A stretch of 64,000 nt of DNA from contig CAVTTK010000001.1 in NCBI GenBank assembly GCA_963737625.1, forward strand, positions 124,001 through 188,000. The letters are read 5' to 3'. Origin of the DNA: Bog-756 sp963737625 (GTDB taxonomy: Bacteria; Actinomycetota; Acidimicrobiia; Acidimicrobiales; RAAP-2). The position numbers and the translations under genes were made by a program. The notes beneath the pieces are model-generated. The model saw nothing but the letters and a program-made list of their open reading frames with translations. It searched no databases and had not been told where the DNA came from. How positions within the stretch are numbered: the stretch's first letter is position 1; each line of letters starts with the position of its first letter. Shown here in pieces: positions 7,994 to 16,211 of the stretch.

Positions 7994-9511
7994 TCAGGGC
8001 GCAGGGACGGGCTGGGGCGGAGGTGGCCCGGCGTAGCGGGCCGCCGGCCGGATGAGGCGATTGTCGGCCGCCTGCTCCATGACATGGGCGGTCCACCCGA
8101 TGGTCCGGCTGCAGGCAAAGGTCGGGGTGAACATGTCCCGGGGGATGCCGCACGTGTGCAGGACCACGCCGGCGAAGAACTCCACGTTGGTGTAGAGCTG
8201 TCGCCCCGGCTTGAGGTCGGCCAGCACCTCGACCGCGGTCTGCTGCACCTGCTCGGCGAAGTCCACCAGGTCGCCTCCGAGGGACCGGGCCACCCCACCC
8301 AGGAATCGCGAGCGGGGATCGTCGGTCTTGTACACGCGGTGGCCGAAGCCCATGATGCGGTCTCCGCCGACGACGGCGTCCCGGATCCACGCCTCGGCCC
8401 GGTCGGGTGAGCCGATGTCGTCCAGCATGGCCAGGGCTCGGCTGGGGGCACCTCCATGGAGCGGGCCGGACAGCGCCCCGACGGCCCCCACGATGGCCGC
8501 GGCCAGGTCGGCTCCGGTCGAGGCGATGACGCGGGCGGTGAAGGTCGAGGCGTTGAAGCCGTGGTCGATGGTGAGGATGAGGTACTGCTCGACCGCCCGC
8601 ACGTGGGCCGGCGGCGCCTCCTCGCCGGACAGCATCCACAGATAGTTGGCGGCGAAGGACAGATCGGCGCGCGGAGGAACCGGCTCGAGCCCCCGGCGCA
8701 GGCGGTGGACGGCGGTGAGGATGGTCGGTACGACGGAGCACAACCGGAGGGCCTGGGCCCGCCGCTCTTCGGAAGCGATGTCCAGTCCGGGGGGCCAGCC
8801 CAACTCGGCACCGAGGAGGGAGACCGCGGTGCGCAGGGCGTCCAGCGGGGTGCCGGTGGCGGCCACGGCGGGCAGCAGCCCGGCCAGCACGGGGGGCAGG
8901 GCCCGGAGTTGGGCCACCTCCCTGGTGAAGGCCTCCGACCGGGCCCGGTCGGGCAGGGCCCCGTCGAAGAGCAACAGCCACACGTCCTCCAACGAGCGGG
9001 TGGCGGCCAGGTCCACGGCCGAGTACTGCCGGTAGTGGTAGAAGCCCTGGCGGCCACGGACATCCCCGATCGAGGTCTCGGCGACCACGACGCCCTCGAG
9101 GCCCCGGGGCACGTCGGCCCCTGCCTCACCGGCCGGCCGGATCTGGGCCACGGCCAAGAGGTCGCGCATCGAGACCACCCCCACCAGGCCCCCGTGGTCC
9201 ACGACGGGCAGGTGGCGGTAGTGGTGGTGGGTGAGGCCGGCCCATGCCGCGTCGACCTCGTCGTCCACGCCCAGGACGTCGGGGTCGGCCGTCATCCACC
9301 GGCGGACCGGTTCGGCGTGGGGGTCGATCTCGGTGGCCGCGGCCCGCAACAGGTCCCGCTCGGTGAGTATCCCCACCACGTGGTCCCGGTCGGTGACCAC
9401 TACCGATCCGATCTGGCGCCGGTCCATGAGGGAGGTGGCCTCGGACAGCGTGGTGTCGCCGGGACAGGTCACCGGCGGCGACGACATCAGTTCCTGGACG
9501 GCGGTGCTCAT
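7994..9511 (-). CDS. Citrate synthase-family enzyme with N-terminal CBS-domain pair
   Basis: The 505-residue product begins with two CBS motifs (about residues 8-60 and 68-125; IGSVVVTDRDHVVGILTERDLL and YRHLPVVDHGGLVGVVSMRDLL), a module that usually senses adenine nucleotides. A citrate/2-methylcitrate synthase domain follows, with the substrate-binding His segments SGPLHGGAPSRAL and GFGHRVYKTDDPR and the C-terminal FTPTFACSRTIGWTAH. The usual catalytic Asp of the NVDFYSG motif is Glu here (NVEFFAG), as I recall for some CitA-like homologues. A GAAGGAG site precedes the ATG at 9511. A 10-bp palindrome 100 bp upstream is shared with the HTH-fused homologue at 11299, suggesting joint control and perhaps allosteric regulation of a side branch such as methylcitrate formation. 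Confidence 0.88.
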   Translation of the reverse strand: MSTAVQELMSSPPVTCPGDTTLSEATSLMDRRQIGSVVVTDRDHVVGILTERDLLRAAATEIDPHAEPVRRWMTADPDVLGVDDEVDAAWAGLTHHHYRHLPVVDHGGLVGVVSMRDLLAVAQIRPAGEAGADVPRGLEGVVVAETSIGDVRGRQGFYHYRQYSAVDLAATRSLEDVWLLLFDGALPDRARSEAFTREVAQLRALPPVLAGLLPAVAATGTPLDALRTAVSLLGAELGWPPGLDIASEERRAQALRLCSVVPTILTAVHRLRRGLEPVPPRADLSFAANYLWMLSGEEAPPAHVRAVEQYLILTIDHGFNASTFTARVIASTGADLAAAIVGAVGALSGPLHGGAPSRALAMLDDIGSPDRAEAWIRDAVVGGDRIMGFGHRVYKTDDPRSRFLGGVARSLGGDLVDFAEQVQQTAVEVLADLKPGRQLYTNVEFFAGVVLHTCGIPRDMFTPTFACSRTIGWTAHVMEQAADNRLIRPAARYAGPPPPQPVPAP

Positions 9512-9607
9512 GGTCTGGCTCCTTCGGCGCCTGGGGGCGCCGCCGGGTGCGGCGCCGGTCGTTGGTCTCTGGGTCCTCCCAGTGTGCCGGGACGGCCTGC
9601 GTTTGTA

Positions 9608-9623
9608 AATGTTGATCAACTCA
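9608..9623. promoter_or_regulatory. Putative operator, copy 1 (GTTGATCAAC palindrome)
   Basis: AATGTTGATCAACTCA contains the perfect 10-bp palindrome GTTGATCAAC at 9611-9620. It lies in the divergent intergenic region between the CBS-citrate synthase (start 9511, minus) and the PaaK-like ligase (start 9790, plus). An identical 16-mer on the same strand sits at 11284-11299, at the start of the HTH-fused citrate synthase gene. Confidence 0.65.
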
Positions 9624-9789
9624 ATGTAAGTCGCCCTCCCCGCTATCCGGCGCCCCGGCGGCGCGGCGTGGTGCCCTGCCCGAACGTCGGGACTCCAGTG
9701 GTTACGTTGGGTGGGCGGCCGATGGCCGCCGTCCCGTCGGGCACGGCCGGGATCCCGGCCGTCGGGGCAGCGAGGAAAGGACCTGGACG

Positions 9790-11184
9790 ATGTCGATCGG
9801 ACTGCGACGCCCATGGGACGCTGTCGACTTCGACGAGGTGGCCCGACGGTTCCCACCTCCGCCGGAGTACTTCGAGGGGGCGTGGCTCGCCCCGCCCGAG
9901 GAGATCGACCGGGTCAAGCTCAGCCGGGTCCGCGACCGGGCGGACCGGGCCCGGGGGGTCCCGTTCTTCCGGCGGCTGTGGCAGGAGTCCGACTTCGACC
10001 CGGCCGACCTTCATCGCGTGGAGGACCTCGACCGGATGCCCACCTACACCGTCGACGATCTGCGGCGGAGCGTGGAGGACCACCCGCCCTACGGCGACTA
10101 TCAGGGAGTGTCAGCCGACGACGTGCTGGATCAGCCGCTGCGCCTCCATATGTCGGGTGGTACCACCGGTGAGCCCCGCCCCACGCTGTACACCCAGTGG
10201 GACCGGGGGGTGTCGGGAGTCCTGAACGCCCGAGGCATGTACCTCCAGGGACTGCGGCCCGGCCACGTGGTCATCAACAGTTGGGCCTACGGCCTGCACA
10301 ACGGGGCGTTCAGCTTCGACGAGACGCTGCAGCGGTGGCTCAACTGCCTGGTCATCACGGCGGGCACGGCCACGGTGACCGGCACCCGCAAGCAGGTGGA
10401 GCTGGCCCGCGACTTCCGGGCCGCGGCCATCCTCACCACCGGTGACTACCTGCTCCGCATCGCCGAGGAGGCCCAGGCCATGGGCCTCGACCCGCGGCGC
10501 GACCTGTCCCTCCGGGCCCTGGTCACCAACGTCGGTCAGGAGGAGCGGCTGGAGGAGCTGTTCGGCCTGACCGCCCTGGCCACCTACGGCTTCCACGAGG
10601 TGGGCACGGTGGCGGTGGAGTGCCCGGTGAAACAGGGACTCCACATCTTCGAGGACGCCTTCCACGTGCTGGTGGTCGACGTGGAGTCCGGCGAGCCGCT
10701 CCCCGACGGTGAGACGGGTGCGCTGGTGGTCACCGAGGCGTACAAGACCGGCAGCCCGCAGATGGGGTACAAGATCATGGACCTGTCCTTCTTGTACCCG
10801 CGGGAGCAGTGCGGGTGCGGGAGCTGGCTGCGGCGGATGGGTCGCTTCGCCGGTCGGGGGGACACCATGGTCAAGCTCCGGGGGGTGAACGTGTGGCCCG
10901 AGGGCATCGGCGCCATCGCCACCGCGGTGGACGGCACGGTGCCCGACTATTTCGTGCGGGCCGTCAGCGTGGACGGCCGGGACGAGCTCATCGTCTCGGT
11001 GGCCAGCGACGCCGGAGTCGACCGCCACGAGGCCATCCGCACCACCATCGAGGAGCGGTTGCGGGACCGGCTCGGGGTGCGCATCGGCGTGGAGATCGTC
11101 GCCCCCGGTTCCCTCGACCGGCTCACCGGTCAGGACCGGGCCAAGGCCAGGCGGTTCGCCGACGATCGCCTGCCGCCGTCGTGA
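9790..11184 (+). CDS. PaaK-like phenylacetate-CoA ligase family AMP-forming enzyme
   Basis: The 464-residue protein matches the PaaK/CoA-ligase family. It has an N-terminal helical region RVRDRADRARGVPFFRRLW, the P-loop-like MSGGTTGEPRPTLYT (about residues 120-135), TYGFHEVGTVAVECP, and the C-terminal hinge MVKLRGVNVWPEGI with a small domain ending DRAKARRF. It would activate a carboxylate to an acyl-CoA through an acyl-adenylate. An AGGAAAGGA site precedes the ATG. It lies between the two citrate-synthase-type genes, so its CoA ester product may feed one of them; that link is inferred from position and the shared palindrome only. Confidence 0.87.
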   Translation: MSIGLRRPWDAVDFDEVARRFPPPPEYFEGAWLAPPEEIDRVKLSRVRDRADRARGVPFFRRLWQESDFDPADLHRVEDLDRMPTYTVDDLRRSVEDHPPYGDYQGVSADDVLDQPLRLHMSGGTTGEPRPTLYTQWDRGVSGVLNARGMYLQGLRPGHVVINSWAYGLHNGAFSFDETLQRWLNCLVITAGTATVTGTRKQVELARDFRAAAILTTGDYLLRIAEEAQAMGLDPRRDLSLRALVTNVGQEERLEELFGLTALATYGFHEVGTVAVECPVKQGLHIFEDAFHVLVVDVESGEPLPDGETGALVVTEAYKTGSPQMGYKIMDLSFLYPREQCGCGSWLRRMGRFAGRGDTMVKLRGVNVWPEGIGAIATAVDGTVPDYFVRAVSVDGRDELIVSVASDAGVDRHEAIRTTIEERLRDRLGVRIGVEIVAPGSLDRLTGQDRAKARRFADDRLPPS

Positions 11185-11283
11185 GCCGGGGCCGGCGACG
11201 GCAGGGTTTCCCCCGGCTCCGGTGGTCCCGGAGGCACGGACCGGAGGCCGGGTCCCGATCAGAGACGGGTCGCGATCGGAGAC

Positions 11284-11299
11284 AATGTTGATCAACTCA
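11284..11299. promoter_or_regulatory. Putative operator, copy 2 (GTTGATCAAC palindrome)
   Basis: This is an exact second copy of AATGTTGATCAACTCA, ending on the first base of the ATG at 11299. Its position over the translation start or promoter suggests repression of the HTH-citrate synthase gene, possibly by its own product. Confidence 0.65.
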
Positions 11300-12588
11300 T
11301 GTCCGGAGGGCGCCCTAGGCTGACGGCGGTGGACCGGATGCTCGAGAGTGACGAGGCCGCCCGACGGCTCGGCATCAAGGTCACCACGCTCTACGCCTAC
11401 GTGAGCAGAGGGTTGCTCGCCTCCCACCCGGCCCCCGAGGGGCGGCGCAGCCTGTTCGCCCTGGACGACGTGGAGCGCCTGGCCCGTCGCTCTCGGCAGG
11501 GCAAGACGGTGGAGACCCGGATGGCCACCGTCACCACGGGCGTGACCCAGCTCACCGACGACGGACCGGTGTTCCGGGGTCGTCTGGCCACCGACCTGGC
11601 GATGTCGTCGTCGTTCGAGGACGTGGCCGAGTGGCTGTGGTCCGGTCCCGCGGGAGCGGCGGTGCCCGAGGCACCGACGGCCCGGACTCCGTGGACGCCT
11701 GTCGACCTCGGGCCGCCGCCGGAGATGGCCTCCTCGGATCGGATGCGCTGGGTCGTGGTCATGGCCGGGGCCCGCGACCGCCTGCGGTCCGACCTCCGTC
11801 CCGGGGTGGTCACCCGCACGGCGAGCCGGGTGGCCGCCTCGATGGTCGAGTCCCTGGCCCGGCCCCGGACCGGCTCCCCCGCATCACCCGGCCAGCCGTT
11901 GGTGCTCCCCGACGGGGTGGAGCTCCCCGACGCCATGGCCGCCCGGCTCACGGCGCGGTTGAGCCCCGAGCCCACCCCCGCCCTGGTGCGAGGTGTGAAC
12001 GCCGCCCTGGTGCTGATGGCCGACCACGAGCTGGCCACCTCGACCATGGCCGTGCGGGTGGCCGCCTCCACCAGGGCCGACCTCTACGACGTGCTGTTGG
12101 CCGGACTGGGCACCATCGCCGGCCCCCTGCACGGGGGGGCCAGCCACCAGGCGTACTCCTTGTTGCTCGAGGCCCGCCACCACGGCGCGGAGCGGGCCGT
12201 CAACGACGCCCTGCGATCCCAGCGGGTCCTCCCCGGCTTCGGGCACTCGGTGTACAAGCACGGTGACGCCCGGTTCGCCGTGCTGTCGGGACTGTTCGAG
12301 GAGCTGGCCCCTCCCGAGGACGTGGCCCTGCTGCACGCGCTGGTGGAGTTGGCCGCCGACCACGAGATCCCGCTGCCCAACGTCGATCTGGGGCTGGCCG
12401 CCATGGCCCTGGCCACCGGGATGCCCCCCGACGCCGGACGAACCATCTTCACCGTGGCCCGGGTGGCCGGATGGACGGCTCACTACCTGGAGGAGTTGGA
12501 CGAACGGCCACTGCGCTACCGCGCCCGCGCCGTCTATGCCGCCCCGGGTCGGGCCGGCCCGGGTGCACGCGGGCGGTCCCTGCCGTAG
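11299..12588 (+). CDS. Citrate synthase-family protein with N-terminal MerR/excisionase-type DNA-binding domain
   Basis: The 429-residue product starts with a helix-turn-helix of MerR/HTH_17 type (SDEAARRLGIKVTTLYAYVSRG, then LFALDDVERLARR; about residues 14-65). A citrate-synthase fold follows: AGPLHGGASHQAYSLL, GFGHSVYKHGDARF (usual GHR is GHS), PNVDLGLAAMAL retaining the catalytic-type Asp, and TVARVAGWTAHYLEE. It may be an enzyme that binds DNA or a regulator that senses CoA esters through a synthase fold. The start is ambiguous: ATG 11299 directly abuts the palindrome and would give an essentially leaderless message; GTG 11329 or ATG 11338 also precede the HTH. The SDR at 12605 follows closely. 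Confidence 0.85.
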   Translation: MSGGRPRLTAVDRMLESDEAARRLGIKVTTLYAYVSRGLLASHPAPEGRRSLFALDDVERLARRSRQGKTVETRMATVTTGVTQLTDDGPVFRGRLATDLAMSSSFEDVAEWLWSGPAGAAVPEAPTARTPWTPVDLGPPPEMASSDRMRWVVVMAGARDRLRSDLRPGVVTRTASRVAASMVESLARPRTGSPASPGQPLVLPDGVELPDAMAARLTARLSPEPTPALVRGVNAALVLMADHELATSTMAVRVAASTRADLYDVLLAGLGTIAGPLHGGASHQAYSLLLEARHHGAERAVNDALRSQRVLPGFGHSVYKHGDARFAVLSGLFEELAPPEDVALLHALVELAADHEIPLPNVDLGLAAMALATGMPPDAGRTIFTVARVAGWTAHYLEELDERPLRYRARAVYAAPGRAGPGARGRSLP

Positions 12589-12604
12589 GCCCTACGCTCG
12601 GGCC

Positions 12605-13420
12605 ATGACGCTTCCCGCCCCCCATCCCGACCGGACCTGCCTGGTGACCGGAGCCTCGTCCGGCATCGGCGCGGAGATCGCCCGCCTGCTGGCCGGCCGC
12701 GGCTTGGGGGTCACGGTGGTGGCCCGCCGGGAGGGGAAGCTGAGGGACCTGGCCGGCGAGTTGGCGTCGCGCTTTTCGGTCCGGGCCGAGTTCATCGCCG
12801 CCGACCTCACCGACGGGGACTCCCGGGCGGCCATCGGAAAGGAGCTCGAGGAGCGGGCCCTGGCGGTCAACGTCCTGGTCAACAACGCCGGGCTCACCAC
12901 GATGGGCCCGGTGTCCCGTTCCGACCCGGCCCGCGAGATCGCCCTGGTCCGCACCGACGTCGAGGCGGTGGTCCACCTGTGCTCACTGTTCGTTCCCGGG
13001 ATGGTGGAGCGGCGCAGCGGGGCCGTCCTCAACGTGGCCTCGACGGCGGCGTTCCAGCCCCTCCCCGGTCAGGCCAGCTACGGGGCGTCCAAGGCCTTCG
13101 TCCTGTCCTACAGCCACGCCCTGCGGGGTGAGCTGCGGCCCACCGGCGTGACCGCCACCGTGCTGTGCCCGGGCCCGGTGGAGACCGGGTTCGCCGAGGC
13201 GGCCGGGATGACCGACGCCGAGGCGGCCGAGTCGCTGCCCAGGGTGATGTGGGTGCCGGCCGCCGAGGTGGCCCGGCAGGCCGTGGTGGGCATGGACGCC
13301 AACAAGGCCGTGGTCATCCCGGGCCTGTCCAACCGGATGGCCTCCGCCTTCGGGTGGTTGGCCCCGCGCGGCGTGCTGGTCCCGATGCTGGTCAAGCGCC
13401 ATCCCGCCCTCCGTTCCTGA
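12605..13420 (+). CDS. Short-chain dehydrogenase/reductase (DltE-like classical SDR)
   Basis: The 271-residue protein has the NAD(P)-binding motif TGASSGIG near residue 16, a VVARREGKL segment suggesting NADPH use, NNAG, the catalytic Ser in NVASTAAF and the Tyr/Lys pair in YGASKAF. The C-terminal VVIPGLSNRMASAFGWLAPR extension is typical of the DltE/YqjQ-like SDR subgroup with a membrane-proximal tail. It would oxidise or reduce a hydroxyl/keto group on an unknown substrate. The start is the ATG 16 nt after the citrate-synthase stop, so it may be in the same transcript. Confidence 0.85.
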   Translation: MTLPAPHPDRTCLVTGASSGIGAEIARLLAGRGLGVTVVARREGKLRDLAGELASRFSVRAEFIAADLTDGDSRAAIGKELEERALAVNVLVNNAGLTTMGPVSRSDPAREIALVRTDVEAVVHLCSLFVPGMVERRSGAVLNVASTAAFQPLPGQASYGASKAFVLSYSHALRGELRPTGVTATVLCPGPVETGFAEAAGMTDAEAAESLPRVMWVPAAEVARQAVVGMDANKAVVIPGLSNRMASAFGWLAPRGVLVPMLVKRHPALRS

Positions 13421-13484
13421 TCCACGGCGGTCGTCCCCGGCCGAGCCGTCCCTCCGGCTGGGTGTCGGGGCCGCGGCCCTCGAC

Positions 13485-13847
13485 GTGGTGGCCGTCCTGG
13501 TCTTCGTGGCCATCGGCCGGGCGTCGCACGCCCACGGGGACGCGGCGGCCGGGATGGCCAGCACCTCCTGGCCCTTCCTGGCCGGGCTGGCTGTGGGATG
13601 GATCGCCGTGCGGGCCTGGCGCCGGCCGCTGGAGCTGGTCCCGACGGCACTGGTCGTCTGGATCTCCTGTGTGGCGGTGGGGATGGTGCTGCGGGTGGTG
13701 GCCGGCCAGGGGACGGCGGTGGCCTTCATCGCCGTGGCGCTGGCCTTCCTCGGGCTCGAGCTGCTGGGCTGGCGGGTCCTGGCCCGGGTGGCGCGCACGG
13801 CCCGGTCGGGCCGGCTCGGAGCGGATGGCCGGGGCGGTCGTCCCTGA
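13485..13847 (+). CDS. DUF3054 integral membrane protein
   Basis: This small polytopic protein (120 residues from the GTG) matches DUF3054: VFVAIGRASHAHG, then WPFLAGLAVGWIAVRAWRRP, then a TM segment ending in RVVAGQGTA and a last TM helix. The family is common in actinobacteria and has no known function. Homologues usually begin a few residues earlier. No in-frame start lies upstream of 13485, so this GTG (or the next one at 13488) is used. The gap of 71 bp to the SDR gene contains nothing notable. Confidence 0.75.
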   Translation: MVAVLVFVAIGRASHAHGDAAAGMASTSWPFLAGLAVGWIAVRAWRRPLELVPTALVVWISCVAVGMVLRVVAGQGTAVAFIAVALAFLGLELLGWRVLARVARTARSGRLGADGRGGRP

Positions 13848-14088
13848 GTCGGGGGCCTGGGGCGGCTCGGCGGTCCCGAGGGCCGGTGGCCCGGGGATGG
13901 GGCACGCAGGGCTGCCGGCTACGGCAGTATCGGCACGCCGGAAGGAAACTTGAGCGATTTCTGGAAATTCTTTCCGGGACCCGCGATCGTGCAGGTCCGG
14001 GACCCGGCCGGACTGGGCCGAGCAGGCTCAGAACTCATCCACCCGCACTCCGGGGCTCCCCCGGGACAGGCGGGTCCGGACCCACCGG

Positions 14089-14559
14089 CTACGTCTCCAG
14101 CACCCCCACCGCGGCGGTGTCGCCGGGGAAGATCGAGAAGGCCACCGAGCAGGTGGCCGACGGCCGGCCCGTCCCCATGTCGAGAATGTCGACGTTGACC
14201 ACGGCCCGGCTCCGGCCCCGCTGGACGACGTGGGCCCGGGCCCGGCCCGGCCCCACGGTCAGGGGCCGGAGGTAGTGGATGGTGAGGTCGGAGGTGACGC
14301 AGACCGAGCCGGGCGGCACCCCGGCGAACACGGCCCGGCCGGCCACCACGTCGGCCACCGTGGCCATCAGCCCACCCTGGAGACCGCCCCTCGGATTGGT
14401 GATCCGTGGGTTCAGGTCCAGCTCGATGGTCAGGTCGCTGTCGTCGTCGGGCACGTCCCGCAGCTTCAGCTCCTGGATGAGGTGGTCGCCGGACTCGATG
14501 ACGGCCTCGTGCTCCGCCCGCGCCAGGCGGCGCGCCTCCGCCGACGCCTCCGAGGTCAC
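14089..14559 (-). CDS. PaaI-like hotdog-fold thioesterase
   Basis: The 156-residue product contains the PaaI/4HBT-type motif NPRGGLQGGLMATVADVVAG with the expected central helix, followed by SVCVTSDLTIHYLRPLTVGP and VVNVDILD. These enzymes hydrolyse acyl-CoA thioesters in the cytosol. Its ATG overlaps the stop of the aldehyde dehydrogenase gene (14556-14559, ATGA), so the two are translationally coupled and may release a carboxylate from a CoA ester made in the same pathway. Confidence 0.85.
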   Translation of the reverse strand: MTSEASAEARRLARAEHEAVIESGDHLIQELKLRDVPDDDSDLTIELDLNPRITNPRGGLQGGLMATVADVVAGRAVFAGVPPGSVCVTSDLTIHYLRPLTVGPGRARAHVVQRGRSRAVVNVDILDMGTGRPSATCSVAFSIFPGDTAAVGVLET

Positions 14560-16049
14560 TTCCCGACGGCGATGGTCTTGGTCTCGAGGTACTGCTCGAA
14601 CCCCTCGATCCCGTTCTGGCGACCGATGCCGCTGGCCTTGTAGCCGCCGAAGGGGGACATGGGGCTGTAGTAGACGCCACCGTTGACCGAGACCGTGCCC
14701 GACCGGATCCGGGAGGCCACGGCCAGGGCCCGCTCCTCGGAGGCCGAGGTCACCCCACCGGAGAGCCCGTAGGCGCTGTCGTTGGCGATGCGGACGGCGT
14801 CGTCATCGTCCTTGAAGGGGATGAGCACCAGCACCGGGCCGAAGATCTCCTCCTGGGCGATGGTCATGGAGTTGTCCACGTCGGCGAAGAGGGTGGGCTC
14901 GACGAAGAAGCCCTTCTCGAGGTGGGCCGGCCGGTGGCCGCCGGTGACCAGGCGGGCCCCCTCGGCCACGCCCTTGTCGATGTAGCCCATGACCCGGTCC
15001 CGCTGCTTGGCGCTGACCTGGGGTCCCTGAATGACGCCGGGGTCGGTCGGGTCGCCGTAGGTGACCTGCTCCATGGACACCTTGGCCAGCTCCACGGCCT
15101 CGTCGTAGCGGGACTGGTGGATCAGGGTCCGGGTGAGCATGGCGCAGCCCTGGCCGGCGTGCATGCACATGAAGCCGAGGAAGGCCATCTTGGTCTCGAC
15201 GTCGCCGTCCTCCAGGATGATGTCGGCCGACTTGCCGCCCAGCTCGAGGAAGAGCCGCTTCAGGGTGGGGGCGCCGGCGGCCATGATCCGCCGGCCGGTG
15301 GCCGTGGACCCGGTGAACGAGATCATGTCCACCCGGGGGTCGGTCACCAGCTGCTCGCCGATCAGGTGGTCCGACGAGGGGACGATGTTGACGATCCCGG
15401 CGGGGATGTCGGTGTGCTCGGCGATCAGGCGGCCGATGCGGGTGGCGCTCCACGGCGTGTCGGGGGCGGGCTTGATGACCATGGAGTTGCCGGTGGCCAG
15501 GGCCTGGCCCAGCTTGGCGATGATGATCTCGAAGGGGTAGTTCCACGGCAGGATGGCCCCGACCACGCCGACGGGCTCCTTGACCACCTTCATCCAGCTG
15601 GGCTGGCCGAAGGCGTTGTTGTCGGGCAGCGGCCGCTCCCACTGGAAGTTGTCGATCTCCTCGGCCGGCCAGAGGAGGCCGTCGGCCAGCGGCGCGTCCA
15701 GCTGGGCCATGGTGGTGACCATCACCGGGGTGCCCACCTCGGCCACCAGCTCGGAGCGGAACAGCTCCTGCTCGCCCACGATGGCCTCGTGGAGCTGGCG
15801 GAGGCACCGCTGGCGGAAGGCCCGGTCGGTGGACCACTCGGTCTCGTCGAAGGCCCGGCGGGCCGCGGCGATGGCCCGGTCCATGTCGGCGGCGGTGGCG
15901 TCGGTGGTCTGGCCGATGACCTCCTCGGTGGCCGGGTTGATGTTGTCGAACCCGGTGCCGGCGGAGGACTCGACGAGCGCGCCGTCGATGAGCATCCGGT
16001 GCTCACTGCCCAGTTCGGACTGCGTGGGTGAAGAAGCTGTGGTGGTCAT
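14556..16049 (-). CDS. NAD(P)-dependent aldehyde dehydrogenase
   Basis: The 497-residue ALDH-superfamily protein has ILPWNYPFEIIIAKLGQAL (substrate channel and cofactor start), the cofactor motif SFTGSTATGRRIM, the general-base Glu in LELGGKSADII, the nucleophilic Cys in MHAGQGCAML, and EEIFGPVLVLIPF. The C-terminal SPFGGYKASGIGRQNGIEGFEQY is typical of class 1/2 betaine-aldehyde-like enzymes. It would oxidise an aldehyde to the acid. The downstream thioesterase overlaps it, and the upstream gap to the synthetase gene contains no obvious control element. Confidence 0.93.
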   Translation of the reverse strand: MTTTASSPTQSELGSEHRMLIDGALVESSAGTGFDNINPATEEVIGQTTDATAADMDRAIAAARRAFDETEWSTDRAFRQRCLRQLHEAIVGEQELFRSELVAEVGTPVMVTTMAQLDAPLADGLLWPAEEIDNFQWERPLPDNNAFGQPSWMKVVKEPVGVVGAILPWNYPFEIIIAKLGQALATGNSMVIKPAPDTPWSATRIGRLIAEHTDIPAGIVNIVPSSDHLIGEQLVTDPRVDMISFTGSTATGRRIMAAGAPTLKRLFLELGGKSADIILEDGDVETKMAFLGFMCMHAGQGCAMLTRTLIHQSRYDEAVELAKVSMEQVTYGDPTDPGVIQGPQVSAKQRDRVMGYIDKGVAEGARLVTGGHRPAHLEKGFFVEPTLFADVDNSMTIAQEEIFGPVLVLIPFKDDDDAVRIANDSAYGLSGGVTSASEERALAVASRIRSGTVSVNGGVYYSPMSPFGGYKASGIGRQNGIEGFEQYLETKTIAVGK

Positions 16050-16211
16050 GACCCTCCCGTGGTGTGGTCCGTTCTCCCCGAATCCCCACAGGCGCCGACC
16101 CGGGCGGTGGGGCGTGGGGCGGTGGGGCTCACGGACGCTCTTTGCCCCGAGGCGAGATCCTACAACGCGCCACCCGAGAGCGACATTTCCGCCGGCGGCC
16201 CCGGGGACCGC

